Below are positions 33,260 through 47,509 of a stretch of DNA of 64,000 bases, piece after piece. Below the pieces are notes generated by a model. The model searched no databases. It was not told the DNA's origin and saw only the letters and a list, made by a program, of their open reading frames with translations. The number at the start of each line of letters is the position of its first letter. The first letter of the stretch is position 1. The position numbers and the translations under genes were made by a program. The stretch is taken from positions 248,001 through 312,000 of the forward strand of contig NW_026042433.1 in the NCBI RefSeq assembly GCF_023856365.1, given 5' to 3'. The stretch comes from Brienomyrus brachyistius (taxonomy: Eukaryota; Chordata; Actinopteri; Osteoglossiformes; Mormyridae).

Positions 33260-33667
33260 GTGCAAGATAAACACAAGAGCAACAATACAATACTACAGGA
33301 CAAGACAGCGCAGTCAAGAACACAGAGTGCAGCCAGAGCTAACCTGAATAGGGGCATCAAGGTTGCCAGGCAGGCAGAGAAACAGAAAATAGAGGTCTAC
33401 TTCACATACAACAACCCACAGTGGGTGTGGCAGGGAATACAACACATTACAAACTTCAAAGGCAACAACACCGTCACTGTTAACAGCAACGCCCTTTTAG
33501 CAAAGGAGCTAAACAGCTTCTTTGCTCGTCTGGAGGAACACAGAGCAGACATAGCCACACTGCCCCCTCCCCCAATCTCCAGCACTCACAGACTCCCTCT
33601 GCAGGAACACCACGCGAGAAGGCACATTGCATCTCTAGGTGTGTGGAGTTTAAGACAAGGCAAGTGA
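33260..33667 (+). mobile_element. LINE linker fragment, right-arm copy
   Basis: Mirror of 18,117-18,524 with the same WQGIQHITNFKG and ELNSFFARLE motifs. Confidence 0.7.
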
Positions 33668-33668
33668 T

Positions 33669-34283
33669 GCTACGATAACATAATTCCTTGGTAAGACCCC
33701 ACCTAGAATATTGTGTGCGGGTTTGGTTACCATACCTTAAGAAGGACATTGCTGCCTTGGAAAAGGTGCAACGTAGGGCAACGAGAATGATTCCTGGTCT
33801 TAGAGGAATGTCTAATGAGGAGAGGTTAGCTGAGCTGAATCTGTTTAGCCTCGAGCAAAGGAGACTAAGGGGGGACATAATCCAGGTGTTTAAGATTCTA
33901 ACAGGTCTGGATGCTTTTCAGCCAAATGACTATTTCAATGTTAGTTTAAATACCAGAACTCGTGGCCATAAGTGGAAATTAGCTGGAGAACATTTTAAAA
34001 CGAATTTGATGAAGCATTTCTGTACACAGCGTGTAGTTAGAGTATGGAATAGTCTTCCTGTTATTGTAACACAAGCTAAAACCCTGGGTTCTTTTAAATC
34101 AGAGCTAGATAAGATTTTTTGCAAAATTGCTTGCATTGCAGAACAGTATTTTCCCTTTTAAGGTTACTCATTTTAAATCTGGTCATTGCATTTTCATGAT
34201 TACATTGTTTGTGTCCACTCCGTTATTTCGTGTTTATTGTTTGTTAGGTGTAATGTCTGTCTTATGTTAGTTATAGGAATAAA
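33669..34283 (+). mobile_element. CR1-like LINE fragment, right-arm copy
   Basis: Mirror of 17,501-18,115; ORF at 33,688-34,161 with identical translation. Confidence 0.85.
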
Positions 34284-35337
34284 TGCATGTCTTTTACACA
34301 ACTTCAGCCTCTGTTCATTGAGTGCTCACAAGAATCCCTGCCTGTGCGATCTACGCTCTGAAACCTCAAATTCGCCTGAAATATCGCGAGACTCTCTCTC
34401 GTTGGCCGTGAGGGGAGCTTCGCTACCGATCGTTTACATTACCTGGTGACGCAGCTTGTTGTATGAGCCTTCTATTCTAACCCAGGTTATTACGCGATAC
34501 TGGTTATTAATGAGTTCCATTTAAGTCACACATTAACAGACTCACAGTGTTTCGCAATTGAGTTTGGAGGAGCCGACCATTCGGCATAACAATTGGTTAA
34601 TAATCACAAGGCAGAAGGTTTAAACTTATTCTGAGCACACAATTTAAATTTTTTATGACCGAACGTGCAGTGAAGAAGCGCTACTGTGAACTGGTTGCCA
34701 AAGTCGCACTCATGGCAATCTGAAGGCATTTAAGCGGGATCATAAGGGCTTATTATAGTTATTTTTATTTCTATTATTAGTAGTTATATTATTTTGTTTT
34801 ATTTTCGGTTATTTCATTGTAGTTCTTTCGTATTAAACTGCAGTGACCCTTAACCATATGTCTGACGAAATTCTCAGATGTAGCGCTTTGTTTCCAGGTT
34901 CGATTCGGAGTTTCTCCGTTTCTATATATCCTGGGAGAGATCTCTCTATTAGCAAACGGGAATACTTGTTACGAGGTTCTAACCTAAATTATGTTGCGCT
35001 TGGACATAAGACCGATAGCTTAGTTACCTATCAGGATCATACTCGTATGTGTGTGCCTGCTGTAGACAAAGCAAGTTTAACACAACTTTGCGCTGTGAGT
35101 GTGTCATTTAGAAATTGGGAGTCTCCTGTGCTTGAGACCCACCGTGGTTAAGCACCATTTGCGACAAATTATAGTGCACTCACAATTTAAATCCGTCGCC
35201 GTAACGCGAGCGCCGTCTCGCTTCAGTAATTGTTTTAAGGGGGTTTATACTGTGCAAGGCACAGAAGAAGGCCGCAAGCGGCATGCGCATGCATTAAATG
35301 TGTGTGTCACTCATCTTGCGTCGGCAACCGTTTGGTT

Positions 35338-35998
35338 ACCTCTAGTGGTCAGGCATAGAACTTCCACTCCATTTCGAAATTGCGCCTCCAGTGGCCAGGC
35401 ATAGAACTACCACTCCATTTCGATATTGCGCCCCCGGTGGTCAGGCATAGAACTACCACTCCATTTCAATATTGCGCCCCCGGTGGTCAGGCATAGAACT
35501 ACCACTCCATTTCGATATTGCGCCCCCGGTGGTCAGGCATAGAACTACCACTCCATTTCGATATTGCGCCCCCGGTGGTCAGGCATAGAACTACCACTCC
35601 ATTTCGAAATTGCGCCACTAGTGGTCAGGCATAGAACTAACACTCCATTTCGAAATCGCGCCTCTAGTGGTCAGGCATAGAACTACCACTCCATTTCGAT
35701 ATTGCGCCCCCGGTGGTCAGGCATAGAACTACCACTCCATTTCGATATTGCGCCCCTAGTGGTCAGGCATAGAACTACCACTCCAGTTCGAAATTGCGCC
35801 TCTAGTGGTCAGGCATAGAACTACCACTCCATTTCGAAATCGCGCCTCCAGTGGTCAGGCATAGAACTACGACCCCATTTCGATATTGCTCCCCTGATGG
35901 TCAGGCATAGAACTACCACTCCATTTTGAAATTGCGCTTCTAGTGGCAAGCCATAGCAGTGCCACTCCATTGAAATTGCACCTCTAGTGGTCCGCCAT
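35338..35998. repeat. 46-bp minisatellite, right-arm copy
   Basis: Mirror of 15,786-16,446: same unit number and order, a few substitutions (for example CCACTAGTGG in one unit near 35,615). Confidence 0.93.
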
Positions 35999-37506
35999 AG
36001 TAGGTTAACAACATCTGAGTTGGGTCTCTGGTGGTCAACTGCGGTGATACAACACGCATAATTGGACACACAGGTTCTTGCCTGAAAGCAGGAATTAACT
36101 TCATGGACTAAATCAATTTGATCACAATACATTAACATCCAATTAGGTTATTGTTGCATAACTAATTTATGTTTACAATTGAAGAAGAAACACAATTCAT
36201 TTGGTTTGATTTCTGTTTAACCTTTTTGATTTATTTTAGGTTTTATTTCACCTTATGCTTTCATTCATTCCCTCTCCCCCAACAAGGGGACTTGCATAGA
36301 AGTTCAACCACTATTAACAACAGTAAACCAGTTACGTACACAATCCCATCAGGAAGTCGTTTGGATGTGATCAGTTGAGCCCTTCGGGTGTTGGGTGCTT
36401 ACCATTCGCTCTCTGCTGGTTGAGCTTGTCTGTGGCTCTGCTGTCACTGCTTGCGATCGTACAGTTTGTCAAAACCGAAGGGGAGTTCTCAGCAATTGGA
36501 CGCCCAAAAGCGTGTCAGCTCGGCTACACCCACTGACTCATTACGGGCAAGGCTCACAGGTACCTCAGGCGGTCATTACAACTTTTGAGCAGGACCTCGT
36601 TTAGGGTGAGTTCTGAGAACAGCCCTAGCTTGGACTCTCACTAGGGTGGGTGATACCTGAAGGCAATTTTGCCAGCCGATAAGCTGAGCTCCACCTGGGT
36701 TGTCTCAGTTGTGCATACAGAACACGCCCTTCCAAGTTAACATTGCTGGGAATCGGGGGAGTGGAAGCCGGACTCAGGCTTGCTTAGCTGGGAGAATGAT
36801 TCCTGGTCTTAGAGGAATGTCTAATGAGGAGAGGTTAGCTGAGCTGAATCTGTTTAGCCTCGAGCAAAGGAGACTAAGGGGGGACATAATCCAGGTGTTA
36901 AATCTGGTCATTGCATTACATTTTTTTTGTGTCCACTCCTTTATTTCGTGTTTATTGTTTGTTAGGTGTAATGTCTGTCTTATGTTAGTTATATCCATCC
37001 ATCCATTTTCCAAACTGCTTATCCTACTGGGTCGCGGGTGGTCCGGAGCCTATCCCGGAATGTGGAATGGGCACGAGGCAGGGAACAACCCAGGATGGGG
37101 GGCCAGCCCATCACAGGGCACACACACACACCATTCGTGATTATATTATTGCACTATACTGTATAAATAAAAAGTAAACTTAATACCAGTTGTGGTAATA
37201 AAGTGCACAGAGAGGAAGAGAGAGTAGGGTTTCACATAAACTTATGTTCATTAGCATTTAGTATTCTGATGGCTTTGGGGGTAGAAGGTCTTATTAAATC
37301 TGGTTGTTCTGCAATGCATACTGCGGTAACGTTTACCAGAGAGCAGAAGTTCAAACATCTCATGTGCTGGGTGCGTGGGATCTTTTTAAAATATAATTAT
37401 GCATATGTAGAACTAGGGATATGATCCTATTAAGTATGATAGTTCTGTCTCATTATTGCAGGATCGACATCCATAGTAACTGTGTTGATCTATCCATTTG
37501 TGTGCA

Positions 37507-37538
<32 letters not shown>

Positions 37539-37539
37539 C

Positions 37540-37801
37540 GGGTATACCTATCCTACCCCATAACGTGATAAATACCTGTTTTTTTTCCCTTATGGGGACC
37601 ACGAAACCGAAAACCAGGAAAACTCTATTTTATAAAAATCTGTGACTGCTATGGAAAAACTAAAAATGCAAAACCTCTTGTATTTTGCTGGGTTACTTAT
37701 GGTTATGGTTAGGGCAGGGTGGGGGTTAAGCTTGTCATAGTTAGCGTTAGCATTTATCCCATAGAAGTGAATGAGCGGGCCCCATAAAGATAGGTATACC
37801 C
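37540..37801. mobile_element. MITE, right-arm copy
   Basis: Mirror of 13,981-14,242, with the TG/CA tracts on both sides. Confidence 0.75.
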
Positions 37802-40800
37802 TATGTGTGTGTGTGTGTCCCATATTGCCTGGGCTTCAGGATACCTCATAACCCGGAACTTCATCAGAAGTAGTTAGAAAATGGATGGATGGATGGATGG
37901 ATGGACGGACAGATCAATAAAAGTACAGAACATCCATTTTACAAAGAACCGTCAACACTAAATGTTTGCACTGGTCATGTTCCTAGAAATTAAACTTCTT
38001 TTCTGAAAAGCAGCATGTTCATAAATTAGCTGTTGTTATTCCTTGTGGGAACAAATGCAGATGAAACTGTAAAACAGACTGCAGTGGCAAAACAGTTCTG
38101 GCTACCCGCCAGCCCTTCTGCCTGTGCTGCCCTGCCTGCCCGCCCTCCTGCCCATTACGTCCTGCCTGTGCCACCCTCCTGCCTGCCCTCCTGCCTGTGA
38201 CGTCTTTCCTGTGTGCCCTGCTGCCAGTTATTCTGTATTTACATCCGGACTTAACTAATTGAACCATATAGATCAGGACTTTGTTAACCTGACTTCTGCC
38301 CTGTGGAGGATGGGCTCCCCCTTTCACTCTGGTTCCTCCAAAGGTTTCTTACTATGACTGAGTTTATCCTTGCCAATGTGGCTTTATAATTTTTCAGGCT
38401 TGATATTGCTCACTGGGACAATTGGGCAGGGACAAAGTAAAGTGCTTTGAGACTATGTAAGGCTGTGAAAATGCACTATACAAAATAAAGTGAATTGACT
38501 TGAGTAACGTGGCACAAAGCAACCCTTCTTTGCCACAGGAAATGTCTGGTGCAATTTCTTTTTTAATTGTACATGTCAATTGCATAATACCCTAAACTAA
38601 TTCATTATTATTTCTATTATTATCATCATCATCGTCATCATCATCCTGATAAGTATTTCATTAGTATTCCATGGTATTTTGATTTTTCAGGAATCAGTGT
38701 GTGTACTGTATACTTTTTAATTTATTTGCACTATGTGTAGTGTCTCTGCAGCTGTACATACTTGCTGCATTAAGCACAAGAACTTCCCTCAGGCATCAGT
38801 ATAGTTAATCAAATGTAATATTTCTTGCTTGTTTATTAAGTGGTTTTAGGTATTTTGTGTGTTCCACTTAATTTAGTGTAATTAGTCCTAGTTGACTCAG
38901 GTTTAGTTAGATTTTTCCTTCTGTTGTTCCTCTGCATCATGCTACTGTCATAAAATTTCAATGTCTTACCTAACTTAAGAGTTTTTTGCATTGTGTTTTG
39001 GAGAGAAAGAAATCATAACTTTTTTTCTTTAGATTCATCCACTGATTCTATCACCTATGACACATTCCCCCTGAATATTTGTTTGTTTGTTTATTTATGT
39101 ATTTGCTTGGGAGGTGGAATTAACAAACATAAATAACTGAATGAATCAGGGTAGTGAAAAACATTTATAAACTTATCATTTTGGTATTGGTACGATCCTG
39201 TTCTGGTTAGTTAGCCGAGGGAGTAAATCATCCGGAGTTTCATCTCTCAATCTCCTCCTACACCCACTCAGCATCACAGTATGGACTCCCCAATGCAACT
39301 GATCTGCACGTATTTGTACTCTGGGAGGAAATTGAAGCCCCCATAGGAAAAACTCAAAGCCTACAGACATATGCACAAAACCAGGGGACATGCTCAGTTC
39401 TGCAGGTCTGGAAGTGTGAGAGAAGGCTATTTATTGAGTTTCCCCTCTGCCCCTGGTAAAGATGAAACATGCACAAGTCTACTTTTTAACCAACTGCTAA
39501 GTCATTAAACACACATATACTTACATGAAAGTCTGACTGATACTGGAGCTTCCAGTGCCCGTAAACCAGGTGCTGGGGTACTCCATTTCCTTCTTGATAA
39601 TTAGCGCCATTGAAAAAAAACTGTGCCTTTCCTAATATTAATTGACTCTCAGACAAATGTACTACTTGAAGACCCTGCCACTATTCGCATTTTCCAGCAG
39701 GAGTCACAAATCTTCATTGCATTCAGTTTATTCTCAGATGAGCTCATGCATGTTTCTATGTGCATCTTTACACTTAAACAAATACAGCTGCCTAAACTCT
39801 GTTGTTATATTCCATATATATTTGTCGTGACTGGCCTTTTTTCTCAAATGATGGATTTCTGAAACTAAAACTGACAGTAATATAAAATATTTATATTGCC
39901 ACATAATCGACACATGTTCTGATATGACATAGCATTCCCCTGGACCATAGTGCGACTTAGAGACGAGATATAACATGCCCTTCACAGTAAAACACTAGAT
40001 AGGTGCAACACTTAATGTCAACGTTGTCAATGTCAATGTTGACTTAATGTCAACGTTAAATTCATGGATGCGCAAATTAAGTAACACAGTAACAGTACAA
40101 AAACGAGCAGAGCTGTGTATGGCATGACTATCTCGCGGCGGCGACAAAATATGCTTATCCTTCTAATTATTCAGAAGAAAATATATTTGCAAGCACAGCC
40201 GTTCACGGCTTCCGTACAAAAAGCTGTCACTACGCTACAGGAAGAATACACGGCCAATATAGGATTTACACAAGTCTGCTTCTTTTGTTTTTTTTAGTAA
40301 CAACTTTCACAAAAATGAACAGCAATACTTCTAAAAGTGCAAATCTGTTGCCAAATTAAATAAACAAAGAAATTAATCATAAAAATATTCAATGTATATA
40401 CAACTAACCATTTCCAATCAAAAAGTACATACAAATCTCCAGTACAAGTTATACAATGGAGCGCAGATAAAACTTTTAAATAGTAATTAACCAAACTATA
40501 TAAAGAATACAAGTTTGAATACAGGTAATTTGTATAAATTTTACTGTGTTCAGACTGAAAAATCAGCACCAGCCTTACACACATTGCAGTTCTGCTTTTT
40601 TCTTCTTTTAGCATAATTATCCGTTTCACGTTCACGAGGCAGAAGATCCCTGCAAATGTGAAAATTCACAAGTAACAGGCACCATTAACCTCAAGCCATA
40701 ACAGTCTGCTAGCCTGAACAATAGCAAACTCTATGTATTACCAATTATTACGCAGGTTGTCACTTTATCAAATCATGACTGTTACTAAGAAGTGGGAGTG

Positions 40801-41029
40801 AAACGCGTGTCACGAGATCTCGCGATATTACAACATGAGTTTCTCGTTGGAGCGAAAAGCGGTTTCACGAATGCGCTGCAAATTAGCTGCTGTGAATATG
40901 TTGGCATCTGACTAAATTACTATAGTAGATACCCCAGACACTTTTAAATCTTTTGTGTGGCAGCATTTCGGGTGCCCGGCGGAAAATATAAATGGCGAAT
41001 GAAGGGGGGCTAGGTTGCGTGCTAAACTT

Positions 41030-41521
41030 TGTCACACTGAGAAAGGGGAACAAACTGGAACACAGGCAGGAAGAGAAGGGGGGCTCCAGCCCTCCTCGTT
41101 GTGTAAGTAAATTCCGGAAAGCAGAAGGTACATTGACAGGCTCGTGGTGACATTAAGCTTACGCTTGACCTGCGGGGACATGACAAGGGAGGGGGTCGCT
41201 GACGCTGCTAAATTGCAACATAACAAGATAAGATCAAAGGGAACGGGTGTGGGGACTAACGCCAGCAATGTCCAAACAATAGTTATATGTTACGTCAACT
41301 GGAAAGATACCAACAAGAACAGTAGACGCCCTAAACGGGGTATAAAAGTTAGACACAGACAACAGGGAGCTGAGCTTCCCTTGGTGTGTACTTTTGTGCA
41401 TCTGAGAGTGGCTCCCGGATCGATCTGTACAACAAATAAAGAGAGCTGACTTACAACCATCCTTTGCCTCACGAATGCATCTTTTCCTCATCAACGGACT
41501 CGGTGGAGTCTAACTCCAACA
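41030..41521 (+). mobile_element. Endogenous retrovirus LTR, right-arm copy
   Basis: Mirror of 10,253-10,744. TATAAAA at 41,341-41,347, AATAAA at 41,435-41,440, end CA at 41,521. Confidence 0.8.
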
Positions 41522-41524
41522 ATT

Positions 41525-41542
41525 TGGGGGCTCGTCCGGGAT
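41525..41542 (+). promoter_or_regulatory. tRNA-Pro primer-binding site, right-arm copy
   Basis: TGGGGGCTCGTCCGGGAT on the plus strand, followed by a leader with a possible splice donor (AG/GTGAGC near 41,620) and then the gag ORF. Confidence 0.93.
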
Positions 41543-42314
41543 GAGGAGAAGGTTGTTTGGATTGGAACCAGAGACGAGGTCTTGGGGACGCAGAGAGCCA
41601 CGGGCGCCCAGCAATTAGGTGAGCAGAGCCTGTTTTATCGAATTCTGCATATTGGCGATTGCTAAATAAAGTGGCTGGAAGTGTCTCAGGATCTGTCGAC
41701 CAATATTGTGGCGAGGGCCTGTTGTGCGTAGCTCTGACGGCCTGTGAACAGAGGGTACGGGACCCCGTAGTAGAACCTATTGGCGGAGGATTTAAGTCCA
41801 CTGTCGTGTCCTTGGTTTGGCAACCCACCTACTGCTGATGAGCAGTAGGACAGCTGGGATTGAGCGTCCCGGGAAATTCAGGACCCCCGAACAGCTAAAT
41901 TGGTCGGAGGAGTAAGGTTCATCCTCCTTAAAACGGGTTGAAGTCCCGAGGTGAAAGTCCTCAAAGTATTGGGTTAAAGTCCCGAGATTAGAGTACTCAA
42001 AGCATCGGGCTAAAAAGTCCCGAGACGTGGGGTCCCAAGGTACCAAAAAGTGTACACAGCGCTATTTACTATTTCGCGTGTGTAAGTGCGTGTTTACTAT
42101 TCACTATTCCAGTGTGAGTGGGTTTACCATTTACTATTTACTGTTTTGCGTGGTTCGGTGATTGTGTGTGAGTGTGGGTTTAGGTTTTGGTGGTGTTTGT
42201 TAGTGGGGCACTCAGAGACAACTAAGAGGTGTACTAAGTGTGGGTGGATAAATCCATCCCCTGAGGCACAGGGGTTGTTGGATCAGGAGAAGTGTAGGTC
42301 AGATAAGCTAAAAC

Positions 42315-42716
42315 ATGGATCACGAATTTGATAGAGAATTGGATGACGGGGGCTGGGGTCCACCAGTGCGCGGGCGGTGGAAGCCTCTGTGTGAACAGAT
42401 ACAGCTGTTAAAAATAGCAGTGGGAAAAACAGCTCAGGAAAAGGGCCGAGAGAGAGAGACGGCAGATGCGTGGAAGCGTATGGGGATTGCAGTGAAATGT
42501 GCAGGATACAAACCGGAGGATAGGCAATCATTAGGAGCACTTTTATGGCGTAAGGTAAAGGAGCATAGCGGCCTGAAAGACGAGGCAGGACGCGAGCTAG
42601 TGAAAGCGAGGGTGTTACAACGGGGAAAGTGGAGAAAAGAGGGAGAGAAACAGGAGCAGGAGAGGCGAGCGTGGGCATTACGACACAACTTTGCCCTTAT
42701 TGGCTTAAGATTTTAG
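42315..42716 (+). pseudogene. Retroviral gag N-terminal ORF, right-arm copy
   Basis: Mirror of 8,916-9,317 with identical translation (133 codons). Confidence 0.5.
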
Positions 42717-43602
42717 TTACATACATGACGTTTGTATATCTGCTATTTCTCCCGAGAAGCAGGTAAAGCAGTGGTAACTGCTTTTCAATTAATTTACTTG
42801 GTAAAATTAAATTTAAATAAATGATATGAATACTGTAATAGTACTCGTGAACTTTGTTTGTTTGTTGTTAGTTACTGTAATGTTGCGCTGCTTTATTTGT
42901 TTAATCGTCTTGTCTGTGAAGACATTCAAGTTAATCAAATAAGAACTGCACTGTACACTGTACATGACCATAAAAACTTTGAATCCTTGAAATAAATGTT
43001 TTTGATCTTTTCCTTGGCAGTTATCTTTTTACACAGGGCCTCTATGTACACAATAGTTATTTTTTTCACGACTAACAGTATGGATCAGGAGTTGGTTATT
43101 GTAAAAGAAGTAATGTGCATGCAGGTGATATTTGTATAGATTTATGTTCACCTCTAGGTGATAAGTTTGATAGTCATTTCTTTTACCGTTTGGTCTCTCG
43201 GTTGAACATAATAGTGGCGCGAGCAGCTCCACTTGGTTTTTTAAAAATACTCAGCCATGAACTTCTGGTGAACTCAGGTGAATCCCTTCCTTCAGTAGTA
43301 AACCTTGGTATTTTCAGCCGTTTACACATTGTCTCACTAAAAGGTTGATAATATATTTGTCCTTTTACATAATGATGAAATATACGCTAATAAAAGTGAA
43401 TATTCATAGATTCATGACTAACATAAAGTAGCTAACAGAAACTTAGACTAACAAAAGGTGCAAATACATACTCAGTTGGTTCCATTGTGTTGATTACATT
43501 ACAATGTTTACATTGTAATGATTATATCATGGATATTTGGCATACTTTTTATAAAATCATAATTCTTATATTCTACGTTAGATAGTGCTAAATAATATTC
43601 CA

Positions 43603-43825
43603 TAGATGGATGGACTTTATTAATCCCTGTGGGGAAATTGTTTTTTATGTCTCCCTCAACTTACTCTTTGTGGAGTAAATTGTCCGCGAAGTGCAGCTGC
43701 CTGTTGGGGCGCCCAGGGAGCTGGGGGTTAAGGGCCTTGCTCAAGGACCCACAGACGTGCTGTGGCTGGGTTAGTTTCAACTGGTGACCTTCTCATTACA
43801 GGCACAAGGACTGACCCCTGCCCCC
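43603..43825 (-). mobile_element. tRNA-derived SINE, right-arm copy
   Basis: Mirror of 7,807-8,029. Confidence 0.75.
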
Positions 43826-44375
43826 CAACTGTGTATGAGTAGCATTTATGCTGTTTCTTGAGTGTGAGCTAGTACATAAACCAGCTAGTGTTCACCACTG
43901 CAAAAATACTCTAGCTTTCATACACATTTTTTTATTTTCTTACATTGTCCGTTTTTGTTCATAGTCTGTAATATTCTGAATAACGACAATGTAGAGGAAA
44001 AACAGATTAAATTCTCCTTGTTTGTAATTTCCCCATGTAATCCACTGCCTTGTGGTAAGAGGTGGAAAAGTCGGACGCGTTGAATGATGAGGATACGATA
44101 TTGAGTTTAGTTCTTGAGTGGATTTATTCATATGATATATTAACGCACAGTACTTTGAACTGGTTTGTTTGGCTCGAAAGGGTCGATATGCAGACACCAT
44201 CACACACGGCAAATACGGTCAATGACTGTTTCACTTTGCACCTTCAGCCCTGAGCCGCGTAATCTCAGCACCTCTAATAACAACCATTGCTGCCCCCTAC
44301 AGGTGGGAATACACTTACACAATAGTAAAGATCACTAAGGCAGGCAGTACCTCTCGTTTCAAGTATTACAATACT

Positions 44376-44739
44376 ATCCATCCATCCATCCATCCATTTT
44401 CCAAACCGCTTATCCTACTGGGTCGCGGGGGGTCCGGAGCCTATCCCGGAAGCAATGGGCACGAGGCAGGGAACAACCCAGGATGGGGGGCCAGCCCATC
44501 GCAGGGCACACTCACACACCATTCACTCACACATGCACACCTATGGGCAATTCAGTGATTCCAATTAGCCTCAGCATGTTTTTGGACTGTGGGGGGAAAC
44601 CGGAGTACCCGGAGGAAACCCCACGACGACACGGGGAGAACATGCAAACTCCACACACATGTGACCCAGGCGGAGACTCGAACCCAGGTCCCAGAGGTGT
44701 GAGGCAACAGTGCTAACCACTGCACCACCATGCCACCCC
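44376..44739 (-). mobile_element. SINE-like repeat, right-arm copy
   Basis: Mirror of 6,902-7,256, with two more TGGA tetranucleotides in the tail. Confidence 0.75.
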
Positions 44740-44747
44740 TATTACAA

Positions 44748-44750
<3 letters not shown>

Positions 44751-44782
<32 letters not shown>
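44751..44782. repeat. TA microsatellite, right-arm copy
   Basis: Shorter allele of the TA tract at 6,848-6,889. Confidence 0.95.
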
Positions 44783-44789
<7 letters not shown>

Positions 44790-45345
44790 ATATTATAAAC
44801 AATAAATACGAATAAATAAAAACATTGAACAAATAAACATCATCAATAATATTCATGAATAATTACGCTTAATATACAAATAAAAGAATAGCTCCTGCAG
44901 ATGATTTCAGATAACTACTGGAACAATGAGTTCTGGAGGGGAGCAAGCTCTGTTACATGCTATAGAAATGTTGATCTGATTCCTTTCATTATCAGATTGT
45001 TACCACTGTTAAAAACCACAGATATTGTATTCTGATTGTATGCATTTCCTTATTAGGGCATGTCAGTTACTTCTGTTAAAAATCAGTTTATTCTGACGTC
45101 GTAAATTTCCTGACCAGAGTTTACCCTCTTTAAAGTGATGGAGGTCCACTTGTGCCAAAGATATGTCAATATGCATATGAGATTTCGTTTGTGCCAAAAA
45201 TATGTAAACAGCACACAGTCTATGTCGACTGAGAATGTGACAAAGAATTTTTCTGTGACAATTCTATTATGTCAATGAGTTTGTCTGTGGAGCCCCTGAA
45301 GGGACCTAATGGTGTCCGCTAATTAGATACCCAGAAATAAACTGT

Positions 45346-45850
45346 GTGGCTCCTGCCCAAGCATTGCTGCCCAAACAGCAGCTTCCTCCTTATGCCGCCG
45401 AGGGAGGAGTAGCAAGTGGTTCCCCTGCCCCTTCCCCTCTCCCCCCTGCAGACGAGGATCATAACCATTCAGCACCCGACTCTACCTCCTTCTCGGTGAT
45501 GAAGTGCCGTGGCGAAACACTCAGGCAGCAGGACGAGGTAGCAGAAATTCTTGCCCCTATGTTGGTTTGTCCAAATCCTCAAGGGGGAGATGAGGTTTGC
45601 TCATCTGACACTGTAGATGAAGGAGTTGAAGGACATTGCCAGTGACCTGCTGGATCCCAGGCAGAACAGACCTCACCATGCGACAGCCCTTCAGAGACTG
45701 GTCCTCCTGCGCATGGACTGGGGCATGATGCATCAGTTTAAACAGGAGCCTGGTAAATCCTGCGAGTGCTACACCGAGCGACTGATGGCAGCATTCTCCA
45801 ACTACAGCGGGATGGACTCCCCCAGCGGACCGAGAGTGTATGTGATGTAA
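45346..45850 (+). pseudogene. Gag capsid-like fragment, right-arm copy
   Basis: Mirror of 5,790-6,290 with a 6-bp in-frame difference at about 45,768-45,773. The same frame change separates the Pro-rich part (45,346-45,645) from the capsid-like part (45,617-45,850). Non-functional relic. Confidence 0.5.
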
Positions 45851-46473
45851 AATACACTAAGATAACTCAGTTCCTTTAAAGAGAGGCACTTTTAATACTC
45901 TGTATTTTTTTCGTGTGCTGTACCCTTAAAAAGTACAACACTAGTACTCCATATTCAAATAGTCCCATTAAAAACTACAGCCCCCAAACATCAAACTGCA
46001 TGCTTCTATGTCACCTACACTTCATTAAGCAATATTAACACAAGTAACATGTTTCATCACTTAAAGCCAATCTAACTTTTTAAAAATAAAGTCTGTTTCA
46101 ACTGGACTTTTACCTAAGTAAAACAAACATTTTATGTTCTAGTTTTCTTAAAACTACTGAAACAAATAATTGGCTACACTGCAGTTCCGCTGTTTTGTTT
46201 GGCACCCCTGCGTGTCCTGCATTGTGTGGAAAAAACCTGAAGGCTGAGGAATGTTATGTAACACAGCTAGAATGTAAAAACTCTCTCTGGTGTAATTCAC
46301 TGCGTAAAACCAATGGTGCTAAGTGTGGTGTCTTCTTCATAACACTCCCTGATGTTTGTGTCCGTGACCATGAGATAGGGTGGGCTGCTTTTCTTCCTTC
46401 CTTTGACTAGTATTCCTCCTAAATTGTTCATCTGTATTTGCTGCATTGGTACTTGTTGATGTGCGTGTGCCTT

Positions 46474-46954
46474 GTGTCACGATCGCCGTTTAACGGGAGC
46501 GGCGGACGGGCAGGAAACAGGCAAGGCAGGCAGGATACGGGGAAATACAGGGATTTATTAGGAACACGGGGTGCAGGAAACATCTCACGCAGACGGACTT
46601 CAATGACGGACACTGAACTCTAGTAAGACATGGACTCAAATAGACAGGACTGATTGAAAATAATCGGACACAGCTGGGTACGATCAGGGAAGCACACGTG
46701 GATAATCAGGGGGCGTGGCACACACGGTGGTCGGACTGTCCGGGACCTCCTCGGGGACTAGGGCAGGAAAGTCTGGAGCTGGGTCAGGGACAGGAGTGGG
46801 GCCAGGAACAAGAGCCCCAGGGGGCACAGTCATTTGAGGCAGAGGGAGCGCCTCGGGTTCTAGGGCCGCAGGGGGCAGCGGAGGCGGCTGCTCGGGCTGC
46901 GCAGGAGCTACGGGCGACGAAGGCGGCTGCTCAGACGCTGTAGCAGGAACCCAG
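46474..46954 (-). repeat. Proline-rich repeat, right-arm copy
   Basis: Mirror of 4,686-5,166, with one visible base difference near 46,548 (CAGGGATTTATT against CGGGGATTTATT). Confidence 0.55.
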
Positions 46955-46959
46955 GACTT

Positions 46960-47509
46960 TATGCTCAGCCCACTGCTGTTAACTCCGATGACTCACAACT
47001 GAGCAGCAATGCACATTTCGAATCACATCATCAACATCAGGCTGATGACAAGACTGTGGGTCTCGTCAATAAAAACGGTGACTCAGCATACAAAGAGGAA
47101 GTGTGATGACTATCGGACTGCTGCAGAGCCAACAACCTGTCTCTGAATGTTGACCAAAGAAATGGTTGTTGACTTTAGAAGAACACAAAGCACAGAGTGA
47201 CCACTCTCTGCTGCACATCGATGGCTCATCTGTGGAGATCGTAGAGAGTACCAGATTCCTTGTTGTCCATCTGGCGGAGAATCTCACCAGGTCCTTCAAC
47301 ATCAGCTCCATAGTAAGGAAAGCACAGCAGCACCTCTACTCTCCACGGAAGCTCAGAAAAGCCCATCTCCCATCCTCACACTCTATTGGGGAACTGTTGA
47401 AAGCACCCTGAGCAGCTGCATCACAGTCTGCTTTGGGAACTATGTCGCCTCAGATCGCAAGTCCCTACAACAGATAGTGATGACAGGTGAGAAAATCATT
47501 GGAGTATCT
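46960..47509 (+). mobile_element. Split LINE part 1, right-arm copy
   Basis: Mirror of 4,131-4,680: RT-to-C-terminus block with SSVEIVESTRF and IVRKAQQHLY, ending at the LTR target duplication. Confidence 0.72.
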